From Vibrio mangrovi (GTDB taxonomy: Bacteria > Pseudomonadota > Gammaproteobacteria > Enterobacterales > Vibrionaceae): a stretch of 64,000 bases of DNA. Each line of letters starts with the position of its first letter. Within the stretch, counting starts at the first letter, position 1. Shown in pieces: positions 24,152 through 34,154 of the stretch. The position numbers were made by a program, and so were the translations under genes. A model generated the notes under the pieces. It searched no databases, had not been told where the DNA came from, and saw only the letters and a list, made by a program, of their open reading frames with translations. Location: positions 2,852,001-2,916,000 of the forward strand of contig NZ_AP024883.1 in the NCBI RefSeq assembly GCF_024346955.1, read 5' to 3'.

Positions 24152-25684
24152 TTAACTCTGAGGGCGCATTGCCGGGAATAAAATCACATCTCGAATCGTG
24201 TGAGAATTGGTGAACAACATTGCCAGACGATCAATACCAATCCCCTGCCCGGCAGTCGGTGGCAAACCATGCTCCAGTGCAGTAATGTAATCCGCATCAT
24301 AGAACATAGCTTCATCATCACCGGCATCTTTTGCTTCAACCTGCGCTTTAAAGCGGGCATCCTGATCTTCGGCATCGTTCAGCTCCGAGAAGCCATTCGC
24401 AACTTCCCGTCCACCGATAAAGAATTCAAAACGATCTGTAATAAACGGATTTTCATCATTACGACGAGCCAGTGGAGAGATATCCGCCGGGTAGCCGGTA
24501 ATGAAAGTTGGCTGAATGAGTTTTGGCTCGGCCGTTTCACCAAAGATCTCTTCAAGCAATTGACCACAAGTCCAGAAAGATTCCACTTCAATATGCAGTG
24601 ATTTAGCAATAGAAATCATCAGATCACGATCCTGAACTTTGTCGTAATCCAGACTCTGAATGTCATCATGCTCAGGGTTATAGTGCTTGATCGCCTCTAA
24701 CATGCTCATCCGTGGATAACTGCCACCGAACTCAACCAGCTCATCACCATAAGGCATTGAGGTTGAACCCAGAACTTCCTGAGCAACAGTGCTCAGCATT
24801 TCTTCGGTCAGATCCATCAAATCGTTATAATCGGAATAAGCCTGATAAAACTCCATCATCGTGAATTCAGGGTTATGCCGTGGTGACAAACCTTCGTTTC
24901 TGAAGTTACGGTTGATTTCAAACACCCGGTCAAAACCACCGACAACCAGACGTTTCAGATAAAGCTCCGGAGCAATCCGCAGATACATTTCAAGATCCAG
25001 CGCATTGTGATGGGTAATGAACGGACGCGCCGTCGCACCACCGGGGATGCTCTGCATCATTGGTGTTTCAACTTCAATATAACCTTTCGAAGTCATAAAG
25101 TTACGGATAGCACTAACCAGCTTTGAGCGGATCAAAAATGCCTGACGGGAATCTTCATTCATGATCAGATCAACATAACGCTGACGATAACGCATTTCCT
25201 GATCAGTCAGACCATGGAATTTCTCCGGCAGCGGGCGTAGCGCCTTCGTCAGGAGTTGATAAGATTCCATATTGACATACAGATCGCCTTTACCTGATTT
25301 ATGCAGCGCACCTTTTACACCGATAATGTCACCGATATCCAGCCCCTGATACTTCGCTTTCAGTTCTTTCTGTACATCTTTACTGGCATATGCCTGAATA
25401 CGGCCGGAAGTTTCCTGAATCACCAAAAACGGGCCACGCTTTGCCATGATACGTCCGGCAATAGCAACCACATGATTCAATGCTTCGAGTTCTTCTTTAG
25501 TCTTTTCACCGAATTCTTGCTGCAAATCACCTGCCAGACTGTCACGGCGAAAGTCATTCGGATGACCGTTTGCCTTACAATCCTGACGGATGTAGTCTAA
25601 CTTACCGCGTCGTTCCGCAATGAGCTTATTTTCTTCTTGTCTGTTATTTTCTTGAACTGTTTCGTTTTGAATCGCATCAGTCAT
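24152..25684 (-). CDS. lysS: Lysyl-tRNA synthetase
   Basis: This 510-residue class II synthetase has an N-terminal OB-fold anticodon-binding domain (about residues 55-185). Motif 1 is in GYIEVETPMM, motif 2 in FRNEGLSPRHNPEFTMMEF and motif 3 in GQGIGIDRLAMLFT. It attaches lysine to tRNA-Lys. It lies 30 bases downstream of prfB on the same strand, the conserved prfB-lysS operon. No riboswitch is visible ahead of it. Confidence 0.97.
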   Translation of the reverse strand: MTDAIQNETVQENNRQEENKLIAERRGKLDYIRQDCKANGHPNDFRRDSLAGDLQQEFGEKTKEELEALNHVVAIAGRIMAKRGPFLVIQETSGRIQAYASKDVQKELKAKYQGLDIGDIIGVKGALHKSGKGDLYVNMESYQLLTKALRPLPEKFHGLTDQEMRYRQRYVDLIMNEDSRQAFLIRSKLVSAIRNFMTSKGYIEVETPMMQSIPGGATARPFITHHNALDLEMYLRIAPELYLKRLVVGGFDRVFEINRNFRNEGLSPRHNPEFTMMEFYQAYSDYNDLMDLTEEMLSTVAQEVLGSTSMPYGDELVEFGGSYPRMSMLEAIKHYNPEHDDIQSLDYDKVQDRDLMISIAKSLHIEVESFWTCGQLLEEIFGETAEPKLIQPTFITGYPADISPLARRNDENPFITDRFEFFIGGREVANGFSELNDAEDQDARFKAQVEAKDAGDDEAMFYDADYITALEHGLPPTAGQGIGIDRLAMLFTNSHTIRDVILFPAMRPQS

Positions 25685-25714
25685 TTCGATGTACCTGTCA
25701 TATCGGTGAAAAGC

Positions 25715-26813
25715 TTAAAGACCTGATTTCAGGCTTGCTTCAATAAATTTGTCTAAGTCTCCATCCAGAACCGCCTGAGTATTCCGGTTTTCGATCCCTG
25801 TTCTCAGGTCTTTGATCCGTGAATCATCAAGCACATAAGAGCGAATCTGGCTACCCCATCCGATATCGGATTTTGCATCTTCATTCGCTTGTTTCTCTGC
25901 ATTCTGTTTATGAAGTTCAAGCTCGAACAGCTTCGCACGAAGTTGTTTCATGGCCTGATCTTTATTCTTATGTTGAGAACGGTCCGTCTGGCACTGAACC
26001 ACAGTATTAGTCGGTAAGTGGGTAATACGTACCGCAGATTCGGTTGTATTGACGTGCTGACCACCAGCGCCGGAAGCCCGGTAAACATCGATGCGGAGAT
26101 CGGCTGGGTTGATATCAATAGCAATATTTTCATCAACTTCCGGGTATACAAAAGCTGATGCAAAAGAAGTATGACGGCGACCACCGGAATCAAACGGAGA
26201 TTTACGCACCAGACGGTGAACGCCGGTTTCAGTCCGCAGCCATCCATAAGCGTATTCGCCGGAAATCCGGACAGTGACAGATTTCAGTCCGGCCACTTCA
26301 CCTTCGGAAACTTCAATCACTTCAGTTTTAAAGCCTTTCGCTTCAGCCCAGCGCAGATACATGCGTAGCAGCATTGATGTCCAGTCCTGAGCTTCCGTAC
26401 CACCGGAACCAGCCTGCAGATCAAGATAGCAATCGGATGAATCATGATCACCGGAGAACATCCGGCGGAATTCCAGTTTCTCCAGCTTGCTTTCCAGTTC
26501 TTCCAGCTCAGGACCAATTTCATCGAAAGTTTCCTGATCCTCAGCTTCCACAGCTAGTTCAAGCAGTCCTTCCACATCGTCAACACCACGATCCAATAGA
26601 TCAATGGTCTCAACAATAGCTTCCAGAGATGCCCGTTCTTTACCCAGCGCCTGAGCACGCTCGGGTTCATTCCATACTTCTGGTTGTTCCAGTTCGGCGT
26701 TGACTTCTTCGAGACGTTCTTTCTTTACGTCGTAGTCAAAGATACCCCCTCAGGACATTTGTGCGTTCAGACACGTCCTGCAGGCGGTTTTTTATCGGGT
26801 TGATTTCAAACAT
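25715..26813 (-). CDS. prfB: Peptide chain release factor 2, with programmed +1 frameshift
   Basis: RF2 ends translation at UAA and UGA. The gene is in two frames: codons 1-25 run from the ATG at 26813 to the CTT at 26741-26739, one base (26738) is skipped, and codons 26-365 run from 26737 to 25715. The 365-residue product equals E. coli RF2. Present are MFEINPIKNRLQD, the stop-codon-recognising SPF motif in RKSPFDSGG, and GGQ in GAGGQHVN. The break is autoregulatory, not a mutation. lysS follows after 30 bases. Confidence 0.97.
26735..26750 (-). promoter_or_regulatory. prfB +1 frameshift signal
   Basis: On the minus strand the site reads AGGGGGTATCTTTGAC: an internal Shine-Dalgarno AGGGGG, the slippery CTT codon and an in-frame TGA followed by C. 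This is identical to the E. coli RF2 signal. When RF2 is scarce, the ribosome shifts forward one base at CTT and reads GAC. Confidence 0.97.
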
Positions 26814-27036
26814 GATTGCTCAATCGTTTATTAGCGTAGAATTTAACCGGAGAATTCTACTGAAAAATGTGAGGAAGATACAGGAAAAATTACCGGACCA
26901 GATATGACGTTCAGCCTGTAAACGAAATACAGCCAAACACATCATAGCGACAGGAGCCATGAAAAGTCCGGCTGTATTCCGCCGCAGAAATCGCTTTTCT
27001 TAACCAAGCAAAAGTCGATTTCTGTACATCAGGAAA

Positions 27037-28353
27037 TTAATTAGTTGCTTCGCCCATTTCCATTGGCTGCCCGGCACGAGGAACACAGAACATGGCAACT
27101 AATGCAACCGCTGTAGGCAGTGCCCAGCCCATACCAATCTCAAATAGTGGCAGGAAGCTTAACGCCGAAACATCCACACCAACGAATTTTACGGCATCGA
27201 TCAACGCAAACAGAAGAGACACCAGTAAAACAACCCGGTAAGCAACTCTCGGATTCGGTAACTTATTCCGGACAAACGTCAGGGCAACCAGAGCAATGGC
27301 CACAGGATAAAGGGCAAACAAGACCGGAATCGAAAGAGAGATCAACTGGCTCAGGCCAACATTAGCGACCACAGCACAAACAACACTATTGATAATGACC
27401 CACTGATGATAACTAAGCGGTGTCAGTGAACTGAAATAATCAGAACACGCAGAGATCAGACCGATCGCGGTTGTCAGGCAAGCCAGCAGAACAATCACAG
27501 ACAGGACAAACTGCCCGGAAGCACCGAACATAGCCTGAACATAGAGGCTGAGTATCACACCACCATTATCGGCTCCACTGGCAATTTCACTGCTGGTTGC
27601 TCCCAGATAAAACAGCGAAATATAGACAAATGCTAACCCGGTAGCTGCAATACAGGCCGCAGCAATCAGGTATTTTGTCGTTGCCTGAGACTGAGTAATT
27701 CCTTTCCCGCGTAATACATCAACCATCAGCATCCCGAACATCAGAGATGCGAAAGTATCCATGGTGTTATAACCTTCCAGAAAACCGGTCGTTAACGGCT
27801 TAGCAATATATGCTCCCTGAGCAGCGGAAATTATTCCCTGAGGATGAAGGAAAACACCGACTGCGACAATGATCAGTCCGACAAACAATGCCGGAGTTAA
27901 AACTTTACCAATCAGATCAATCAGCTTGCCCTGATACCAGGAGAAAAAAGCAGCAACGATAAAAAATAGAATAGAAAAAACAGTCAGATTTGAAAAACTG
28001 CTTTCGCCTAACAGCGGTTTTACCGCCATTTCAAAGGCCACAAGTCCGGTTCTTGGCGCAGCAAAAGCCGGGCCGATAATGATAAAAATCAGGACCGCCA
28101 TGATGGTTGAGGCTCTCACCGGCAGATCTTTCGTCAAATGTTCCCAGCTCCCACCAGCAACAGCCACGGCAATAATTGCAATCAGAGGAAGCCCGACAGC
28201 GGTCAGCAGAAAGCCACCCATAGCAAAAGGCAGATTATCTCCGGCCATTTGTCCGGCAAGCGGGGGGAAAATAATATTTCCGGCCCCAAGGAAGAAAGCG
28301 AACAGCATAAAGCCGACCGCCAGAATATCGGTTAATTTCAATGTCTGTTTCAC
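27037..28353 (-). CDS. brnQ: Branched-chain amino acid Na+ symporter BrnQ
   Basis: This LIVCS-family inner-membrane carrier has about 12 helices. The family signature FMLFAFFLGAGNIIFPP is at its N-terminus. The open frame extends up to 28533, but the real start is the GTG at 28353 (protein VKQTLKLTDILAVGF, 438 residues), with AAGAAGG upstream and matching family length. It imports leucine, isoleucine and valine with sodium. It is upstream of prfB on the same strand with a 220-base gap and is divergent from trmN6. Confidence 0.92.
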   Translation of the reverse strand: MKQTLKLTDILAVGFMLFAFFLGAGNIIFPPLAGQMAGDNLPFAMGGFLLTAVGLPLIAIIAVAVAGGSWEHLTKDLPVRASTIMAVLIFIIIGPAFAAPRTGLVAFEMAVKPLLGESSFSNLTVFSILFFIVAAFFSWYQGKLIDLIGKVLTPALFVGLIIVAVGVFLHPQGIISAAQGAYIAKPLTTGFLEGYNTMDTFASLMFGMLMVDVLRGKGITQSQATTKYLIAAACIAATGLAFVYISLFYLGATSSEIASGADNGGVILSLYVQAMFGASGQFVLSVIVLLACLTTAIGLISACSDYFSSLTPLSYHQWVIINSVVCAVVANVGLSQLISLSIPVLFALYPVAIALVALTFVRNKLPNPRVAYRVVLLVSLLFALIDAVKFVGVDVSALSFLPLFEIGMGWALPTAVALVAMFCVPRAGQPMEMGEATN

Positions 28354-28680
28354 AGAGCACCTTCTTTTTATGTTGTGTTTGTAATAGCGATAGTGACTAT
28401 CTTTAATTTTTGAGGCGATCATGAACAAACAGAATGAAATAATCAACAATGACTGTAAAAATAGCTGATCGATCCATGTAAATTCACATTTACTAGAACA
28501 ATAATCTAATAAAAAAGCAAAAAATTGAAACAAAAACGACGTTTATTTAGTACAAATACTTCACATGAGTATAAACAACCAGATGCACTTGAAAGGAATG
28601 ATCATTCCTGCCAACATTCCCTCAGGTTGATCCTCTTAAAGATATGAAAAATTCCGTATCTTGAGGTTATCTGGAGACAT
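28354..28680. other. brnQ-trmN6 divergent promoter region
   Basis: 327 bases, AT-rich on the brnQ side. Near 28651-28676 it contains one half (TATCTTGAGGTTATCTGGA) of the dispersed palindrome, directly at the trmN6 ribosome-binding site. No gene is seen. Confidence 0.5.
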
Positions 28681-29400
28681 ATGAAGAAAAAATCACAGCA
28701 TCAAACATTCCATTTTAAACAGTTCTCGGTGTCAGGCGGAGATTGTGGTATGCCTGTCAGCACAGACGGCGTGTTACTGGGAGCATGGATGAACGCAGAA
28801 AATCCCCGTTCAATTCTTGATATCGGCACAGGCACAGGGTTACTGGCCCTCATTTGTGCTCAAAGATTCCCCGACGCTCAGATTACAGCTCTGGATATTG
28901 ATGAAAAGGCCATTCAGGTAGCAGAGTATAACCGGGTGCATTCTCCGTGGGCTTCCCGGATCCGTATTGAAAAACAGGATATACTGCACTTTGCAGAAAG
29001 CACTGCTTATGATGCAATTATCTGTAATCCGCCTTATTTTACATCCGGTCAGGCTTCTGTTATTCCGTCACGGGCACTCGCCCGCCATGTTACTGATTTT
29101 TCCCATGCCCAGCTTCTGGATCACTGCAAACATCTACTCTCACCAGCCGGGCAGATGAGTCTCATTCTGCCTTACCGGGAAGGAAATGAACTGATTCTCA
29201 TTGCCAGACAACAAGGCTGGTTTCTCACCCGATGCTGCACTGTGTCTCCAACAGAAACGAAACCGCCACACCGTTTGCTGTTTTCACTGAGCAGAACCGA
29301 ACATTCCTCCGGTGAAACAACGGAATTGATGATCCGCAGACAAAACCGTTACACACCGGAATTTACTGCACTGACCAAAGCGTTTTATCTTAAGATGTAA
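28681..29400 (+). CDS. trmN6: tRNA1(Val) adenine-37 N6-methyltransferase
   Basis: This 239-residue class I SAM-dependent methyltransferase (YfiC/TrmN6) has the SAM-binding motif ILDIGTGTGLLAL (about residues 41-53) and the adenine-N6 catalytic motif NPPYF. The N-terminal FKQFSVSGGDCGMPVSTDG is typical of the family. It methylates A37 of tRNA-Val. GGAG sits four to five bases before the ATG, within a half copy of the dispersed repeat. srmB lies downstream on the same strand, as yfiC and srmB are neighbours in E. coli. Confidence 0.93.
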   Translation: MKKKSQHQTFHFKQFSVSGGDCGMPVSTDGVLLGAWMNAENPRSILDIGTGTGLLALICAQRFPDAQITALDIDEKAIQVAEYNRVHSPWASRIRIEKQDILHFAESTAYDAIICNPPYFTSGQASVIPSRALARHVTDFSHAQLLDHCKHLLSPAGQMSLILPYREGNELILIARQQGWFLTRCCTVSPTETKPPHRLLFSLSRTEHSSGETTELMIRRQNRYTPEFTALTKAFYLKM

Positions 29401-29574
29401 AAAAGAATGTAAGATCGCACCGGAAGGCACTATAATGCCGGGCTTTCATTTTGCTGCACCCAGTTTGTTTAACAGCGCGTTTGTTTAACAGGTTTGACAG
29501 ATAGCTTGATAGACTAAGCATTCAACAGACATAACTTCCGACAAGCAGAGAATCCGACCAGCAGAGAAATCGCC

Positions 29575-30819
29575 GTGATTAAAAATTTTGCAGACTTAGA
29601 ATTAGATCCCTGCCTCCTTCAGGCCATTGAAAAAGCAGGCTTTACTCGTCCGACACAAGTTCAGGCCGAGTCAATCCCTCAGGCTCTGGATGGAAGAGAC
29701 GTCCTGGCATCCGCCCCGACCGGAACAGGAAAAACCGCAGCGTTTGCTTTGCCGGCGATCCAATACCTGCTTGACTTCCCCCGCAAAAAACCGGGGCCAG
29801 CCAGAATTCTGGTACTGACACCAACCCGTGAGCTTGCCGCTCAGGTGTCTGAACAGATTCAGGCACTTGCTCAGTATACTCATCTGAAAATTGTGACAAT
29901 TACTGGTGGCGTACAGTATCAGCAGCATGCGGATCTGTTAAATGCGACACAAGATATCGTTGTCGCAACTCCCGGCAGACTGATGGAATATATTGAAGCA
30001 GAACGTTTTGACTGCCGGGCCATCGAGTGGTTTATTCTGGATGAAGCCGACCGGATGCTGGATATGGGCTTCGCCCCCGTCGTGGATCGCATTTCATCAG
30101 AGTGCCGTTGGCGTAAACAGACTCTTCTTTTCTCTGCCACACTTGAAGGCAAGGGCGTTGAAGGGTTCTCAGCCGATCTGCTGACTGATCCGGCCGAAGT
30201 CCGGGCTGAACCACCGCGCAGGGAAAGAAAGAAAATTACCCAGTGGTATCACCGGGCAGATAGTCTGGAACATAAAAATGCACTCCTGAAAGAGATACTG
30301 ACCACACAGTCTCAGCGAGCGATTGTATTCATCAAAACCCGTGAACGGCTTGCCGATTTGCGGGTAGAGCTGGAACGCAGTCAGATTCCTTGTGCCTGGA
30401 TCCAGGGAGAAATGCCTCAGGATCGTCGTCATAATGCGATCTCCCGCTTCCGGGATGGTGCCGTCAATACACTGCTGGCAACAGACGTTGCTGCGCGGGG
30501 CTTAGATATTCCCGACATCAGTCATGTCATCAATTATGATATGCCCAGAACTGCTGACGTATTCTTGCACCGCATTGGCCGGACAGCCCGTGCGGGTAAA
30601 AAAGGCGTCGCGATTTCTCTGGTCGAAGCGCATGATCAGCCGATGATCGAACGTGTGCAGCGCTATATGCAGGAAGAGATCAAGGAACGCTTTATTCATG
30701 GTCTGAGACCGCAGCATAAGAAACCGGTCTTTAAAAAGAAAAAACCAGCAACAAAGAAAAAATCTGCGGCGAAAGACAAAAAAGTCGTGAAAAAGAAAAC
30801 GGCGAAAAAGAAAAAATAA
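29575..30819 (+). CDS. srmB: DEAD-box RNA helicase SrmB
   Basis: This 414-residue ATP-dependent RNA helicase acts in 50S subunit assembly. Motifs in order: Q motif TRPTQVQAES, motif I SAPTGTGKT, PTREL, DEAD in ILDEADRMLDMGF, SAT, and HRIGRTARAG. The C-terminal tail after about residue 370 is almost pure lysine with Ala/Thr (KKKKPATKKKSAAK), which should bind RNA. Translation starts at a GTG (29575). A strong bidirectional terminator separates it from convergent prfC. Confidence 0.94.
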   Translation: MIKNFADLELDPCLLQAIEKAGFTRPTQVQAESIPQALDGRDVLASAPTGTGKTAAFALPAIQYLLDFPRKKPGPARILVLTPTRELAAQVSEQIQALAQYTHLKIVTITGGVQYQQHADLLNATQDIVVATPGRLMEYIEAERFDCRAIEWFILDEADRMLDMGFAPVVDRISSECRWRKQTLLFSATLEGKGVEGFSADLLTDPAEVRAEPPRRERKKITQWYHRADSLEHKNALLKEILTTQSQRAIVFIKTRERLADLRVELERSQIPCAWIQGEMPQDRRHNAISRFRDGAVNTLLATDVAARGLDIPDISHVINYDMPRTADVFLHRIGRTARAGKKGVAISLVEAHDQPMIERVQRYMQEEIKERFIHGLRPQHKKPVFKKKKPATKKKSAAKDKKVVKKKTAKKKK

Positions 30820-30844
30820 TCGCTATTTGAGTCGATTTACCAAT

Positions 30845-30872
30845 AAAAAAGCTCCCGGAAGGGAGCTTTTTT
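30845..30872. terminator. Bidirectional srmB/prfC terminator
   Basis: Stem GCTCCC/GGGAGC with loop GGAA is flanked by six A and six T, so it is an intrinsic terminator on both strands between convergent stops. Confidence 0.93.
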
Positions 30873-30894
30873 ATACATCAGTATTCGATGATGA

Positions 30895-32484
30895 TTAGTG
30901 TTCCCGGGTTGCCCGGAAATCAACTTCAGGGAAGCGCTCTTTTGCCAGATTGAGATTCACCATTGTCGGTGCAATATAGGCTAGATTATCACCGCCGTCT
31001 AAAGCCAGATTGGATTGGTTCTTACGTTGGAACTCATCAAACTTCTTCACATCATCACATTCAACCCAACGGGCAGTGGCAACGTTCACGCTTTCATAAA
31101 TCGCTTCAACGTTATACTCGGATTTCAAACGGGCAACCACCACATCAAACTGGAGCACCCCGACAGCGCCAACAATCAAATCGTTATTCTGTAACGGACG
31201 GAATACCTGTACGGCTCCTTCTTCCGACAACTGAACCAGACCTTTCAGCAACTGCTTCTGCTTCAGAGGATCCTTCAGGCGGATACGACGGAACAGCTCC
31301 GGCGCAAAATTCGGGATCCCGGAGAACTTCATTGTTTCTCCCTGGGTAAATGTATCGCCAATCTGGATCGTGCCATGATTGTGTAAGCCGATAATATCTC
31401 CGGCAAATGCTTCTTCAGCCCGGGCCCGATCGCCGGCCATAAAAGTTACCGCATCAGAAATACTGACCTGTTTACCAATCCGGACATGGTTCATTTTCAT
31501 ACCCTGACGGTAAGATCCGGAAACGATCCGCATGAACGCGATCCGGTCCCGGTGTTTCGGATCCATATTGGCCTGAATTTTAAAGACAAATCCGGAGAAT
31601 TTCTCTTCAGCAGCTTCTACGCTCCGTTCGCTCGTTTCTCGGGGAAGCGGTGACGGCGCCCATTCGGTCAAGCCGTCCAGCATATGATCCACACCAAAGT
31701 TACCCAGTGCCGTACCGAAGAAGACCGGCGTCAGTTCTCCCTGCAGGAAAAGTTCCTGATCAAACTCATTCGAAGCCCCGACAACCAGCTCCAGTTCATC
31801 TCTCAACTGAGCAGCCAGATCTTCACCGACAGCCTCATCCAGTTCCGGGTTATCCAGACCTTTTACGATCCGTAGTTCCTGAATGGTATGTCCCTGCCCG
31901 GTCGAATACAGAATCGTTTCATCACGATGCAAGTGGTACACGCCTTTGAAAGTTTTTCCGCAGCCAATCGGCCAGGTCACCGGCGCGCACATGATATTCA
32001 GCTCGTTTTCAACTTCATCAAGCAGTTCCATCGGATCCCGGATATCCCGGTCCAGTTTGTTCATGAAAGTTACAATCGGCGTATCCCGCAGACGGGTGAC
32101 TTCCATCAGCTTACGGGTCCGGTCCTCAACCCCTTTCGCGGCATCAATGACCATCAGACAAGAGTCAACTGCTGTCAGCGTACGGTAAGTATCTTCGGAG
32201 AAATCCTCGTGTCCCGGAGTATCCAGCAGGTTAACCAGGCAGTCATTATAGGGAAACTGCATGACTGACGTCGTAATCGAAATGCCCCGTTCTTTTTCCA
32301 TATCCATCCAGTCAGACTTCGCATGCTGATTGGAGCCACGCCCTTTTACCGTTCCGGCTTGCTGAATTGCTCGTCCGAACAACAGGACTTTTTCTGTAAT
32401 CGTTGTTTTACCCGCATCCGGGTGAGAGATAATCGCAAAGGTTCTTCGCTTATTGATTTCATTTAAAAAATTCTGATCTGCCAT
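30895..32484 (-). CDS. prfC: Peptide chain release factor 3
   Basis: RF3 is a translational GTPase that recycles RF1 and RF2. G1 is SHPDAGKTT, G3 DTPGHEDF and G4 MNKLDR; the C-terminus QVFRPLQNNDLIVGAVG is family-typical. The ATG at 32484 gives 529 residues, the E. coli length; the frame is open to 32526 but those 14 residues are not conserved. In E. coli prfC lies next to yjjG-rimI-holD. Here rimI is 28 kb away, marking the left edge of an accessory block. Confidence 0.95.
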   Translation of the reverse strand: MADQNFLNEINKRRTFAIISHPDAGKTTITEKVLLFGRAIQQAGTVKGRGSNQHAKSDWMDMEKERGISITTSVMQFPYNDCLVNLLDTPGHEDFSEDTYRTLTAVDSCLMVIDAAKGVEDRTRKLMEVTRLRDTPIVTFMNKLDRDIRDPMELLDEVENELNIMCAPVTWPIGCGKTFKGVYHLHRDETILYSTGQGHTIQELRIVKGLDNPELDEAVGEDLAAQLRDELELVVGASNEFDQELFLQGELTPVFFGTALGNFGVDHMLDGLTEWAPSPLPRETSERSVEAAEEKFSGFVFKIQANMDPKHRDRIAFMRIVSGSYRQGMKMNHVRIGKQVSISDAVTFMAGDRARAEEAFAGDIIGLHNHGTIQIGDTFTQGETMKFSGIPNFAPELFRRIRLKDPLKQKQLLKGLVQLSEEGAVQVFRPLQNNDLIVGAVGVLQFDVVVARLKSEYNVEAIYESVNVATARWVECDDVKKFDEFQRKNQSNLALDGGDNLAYIAPTMVNLNLAKERFPEVDFRATREH

Positions 32485-32860
32485 TGAATCATTCTTTTCG
32501 TCTATACGAATCTGCTGGCGATTCAAAAGCCCCTTTGATGGTCACTTTCACGCCGAATCCGTCATGTTAATCATTATCGGCCGCTATTCTCGCCGATCTT
32601 ACGTCTATACACAATCTTGGTTCGGCCTCAATCATCCGAAGACACCGTATCTGGACCATTCTTGCTGAAATGACGCCTGGAAATCATTTAGATATACAAC
32701 AATGTTCATCTGATTTTTATATTTTTGTTTATTTTTGTTTATCTGTTTTTTGTTTGAATGTTATCTCATCCTATTTCACTGAACTCTTTAGAATAAGAAA
32801 CACCACAGTGACCTCAGGATGCAAGATTCATAATCTCTTTAATCAGCTTCATTCAGGAAA
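32485..32860. other. prfC-kinase divergent intergenic region, left edge of the accessory block
   Basis: 376 bases with no gene. It contains T-rich repeats (32721-32755) and a half copy of the dispersed repeat (GTGACCTCAGGATGCA near 32807-32822). The promoter of the kinase operon should lie between them. Confidence 0.5.
32721..32755. repeat. T-rich direct repeats, possible operator
   Basis: ATTTTTGTTT occurs twice in perfect tandem (32721-32740), and TTTTTGTTT occurs again at 32747-32755. They are about 100 bases ahead of a gene with a DeoR-type DNA-binding domain, so an autoregulatory operator is possible. Simple AT-rich sequence cannot be excluded. Confidence 0.35.
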
Positions 32861-34105
32861 ATGTCGGCAGGATTTATGTATCGGGAAATACGACGGGAGC
32901 AAATTATCAATTTGCTGCGTAAACAGGGACAATCCAGTGTCAGCTATCTGGCTGATCGCTTTCAGGTGACCAGAGAAACGATCCGGACCGATCTGACATA
33001 TCTGCAGAATGCCGGTTTGATCGCTCGTCATCATGGCGGCGCATCGCTAAAAAAACATTTTATGCAGACCGAGCTGATCCAGAATGGTGATTTGAACATC
33101 CGTCATCTGATGTCAGCACGGGAACAAATTCATTCTACCACTTATCAGCCGGAACAATCAGATTCATACGCGGGAAAAGTCTGCATCTTCGGTTCATTTA
33201 ATGTCGATATTGTCGCCAAAGTACAGCGCTTTCCCAAAGATGGTGAAACACTGATTGCCAGAGAAACAACACTGGGTCCCGGAGGAAAAGGGGCAAATCA
33301 GGCACTGGCGGCACTCAATGCCGGAGCAACAGTCCACTTTGCGACCAAAGTCGGGCGGGATCAGTTTAATCAGTTTGCCCGCCATCATTTCGAGTCCAGT
33401 GGTATTCACTCCCTTTCCCTGTACGAATCAGCTTCAGCACCTACCGGAAGTGCTGTTATCTATGTCAATGATGAAGGCGAAAATATCATTGCGATCTGTC
33501 CAGGAGCAAACCAGCAGATCACCGGAGAAGAAGTTGCGGAACTCATGCCTTATGTTTCAGAATCAGATGTACTTCTGGTGCAACTTGAAAATAATGCAGA
33601 TGCACTGGAAGGTGTTCTGCAACTGGCCCGGGGGCTGAAAGTCACGGTCATTCTTAATCCAGCACCCTATTCTCCCGACGTAGAAAGATTCTTAGCTTAC
33701 AGCGACTTTATCACCCCGAATGAAACCGAGGCTTCATCTTTATCCGGCATAGACATTCACGATATTGAAACCGCTAAACAAGCCGCAACCATTATTCATC
33801 AGAAAGGCGCACAGTCTGTCATCATCACGATGGGTAGTCAGGGTGTGGTACTGTTTGACGGTGAAAAATATGCCCATATCCCTGCTTACGCTGCCGTTGT
33901 CGTGGATACCACAGGAGCCGGAGATGCATTCAGTGGTGCTCTGGCTGCATCGATAGCCAGGGGAGAAAATCTGATCCAGGCAGCACACTATGCGACAGCA
34001 TTTGCTTCGCTGGCTGTAGAACAGGCCGGTGCAGCAAATATGCCGACCCGTTCTCAGGTTGAAGCGCGAATGATACAGCAGCAAATATCGGTCAACACCA
34101 TTTAA
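32861..34105 (+). CDS. DeoR-type repressor fused to a PfkB/ribokinase-family sugar kinase
   Basis: A 414-residue fusion. Residues 6-60 are a DeoR-type helix-turn-helix (REIRREQIINLLRKQGQ, then TRETIRTDLTYLQNAGL). After a linker, residues 105-405 are a complete ribokinase-like domain: GSFNVDIVAKVQRFPKDGET, GPGGKGANQALAAL, and the ATP/catalytic motif DTTGAGDAFSGALA. It therefore may sense and phosphorylate a sugar or sugar acid and control its own operon. Either the ATG at 32861 or that at 32876 could be the start. A DapA-family aldolase and TctCBA genes follow on the same strand. Confidence 0.85.
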   Translation: MSAGFMYREIRREQIINLLRKQGQSSVSYLADRFQVTRETIRTDLTYLQNAGLIARHHGGASLKKHFMQTELIQNGDLNIRHLMSAREQIHSTTYQPEQSDSYAGKVCIFGSFNVDIVAKVQRFPKDGETLIARETTLGPGGKGANQALAALNAGATVHFATKVGRDQFNQFARHHFESSGIHSLSLYESASAPTGSAVIYVNDEGENIIAICPGANQQITGEEVAELMPYVSESDVLLVQLENNADALEGVLQLARGLKVTVILNPAPYSPDVERFLAYSDFITPNETEASSLSGIDIHDIETAKQAATIIHQKGAQSVIITMGSQGVVLFDGEKYAHIPAYAAVVVDTTGAGDAFSGALAASIARGENLIQAAHYATAFASLAVEQAGAANMPTRSQVEARMIQQQISVNTI

Positions 34106-34154
34106 CATTGATATTTCACTAACATTGGTATTTCACGCATAACAGGAAAAATAA

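Noticed and set aside
25715..26813. prfB appears as a 293-codon frame without a proper start
   Set aside because: The intact RF2 frameshift signal joins the 25-codon first frame to the second, so it is not a pseudogene.
28354..28533. N-terminal extension of brnQ
   Set aside because: The extra 60 residues are not family-like; the GTG at 28353 has a ribosome-binding site and gives the normal length.
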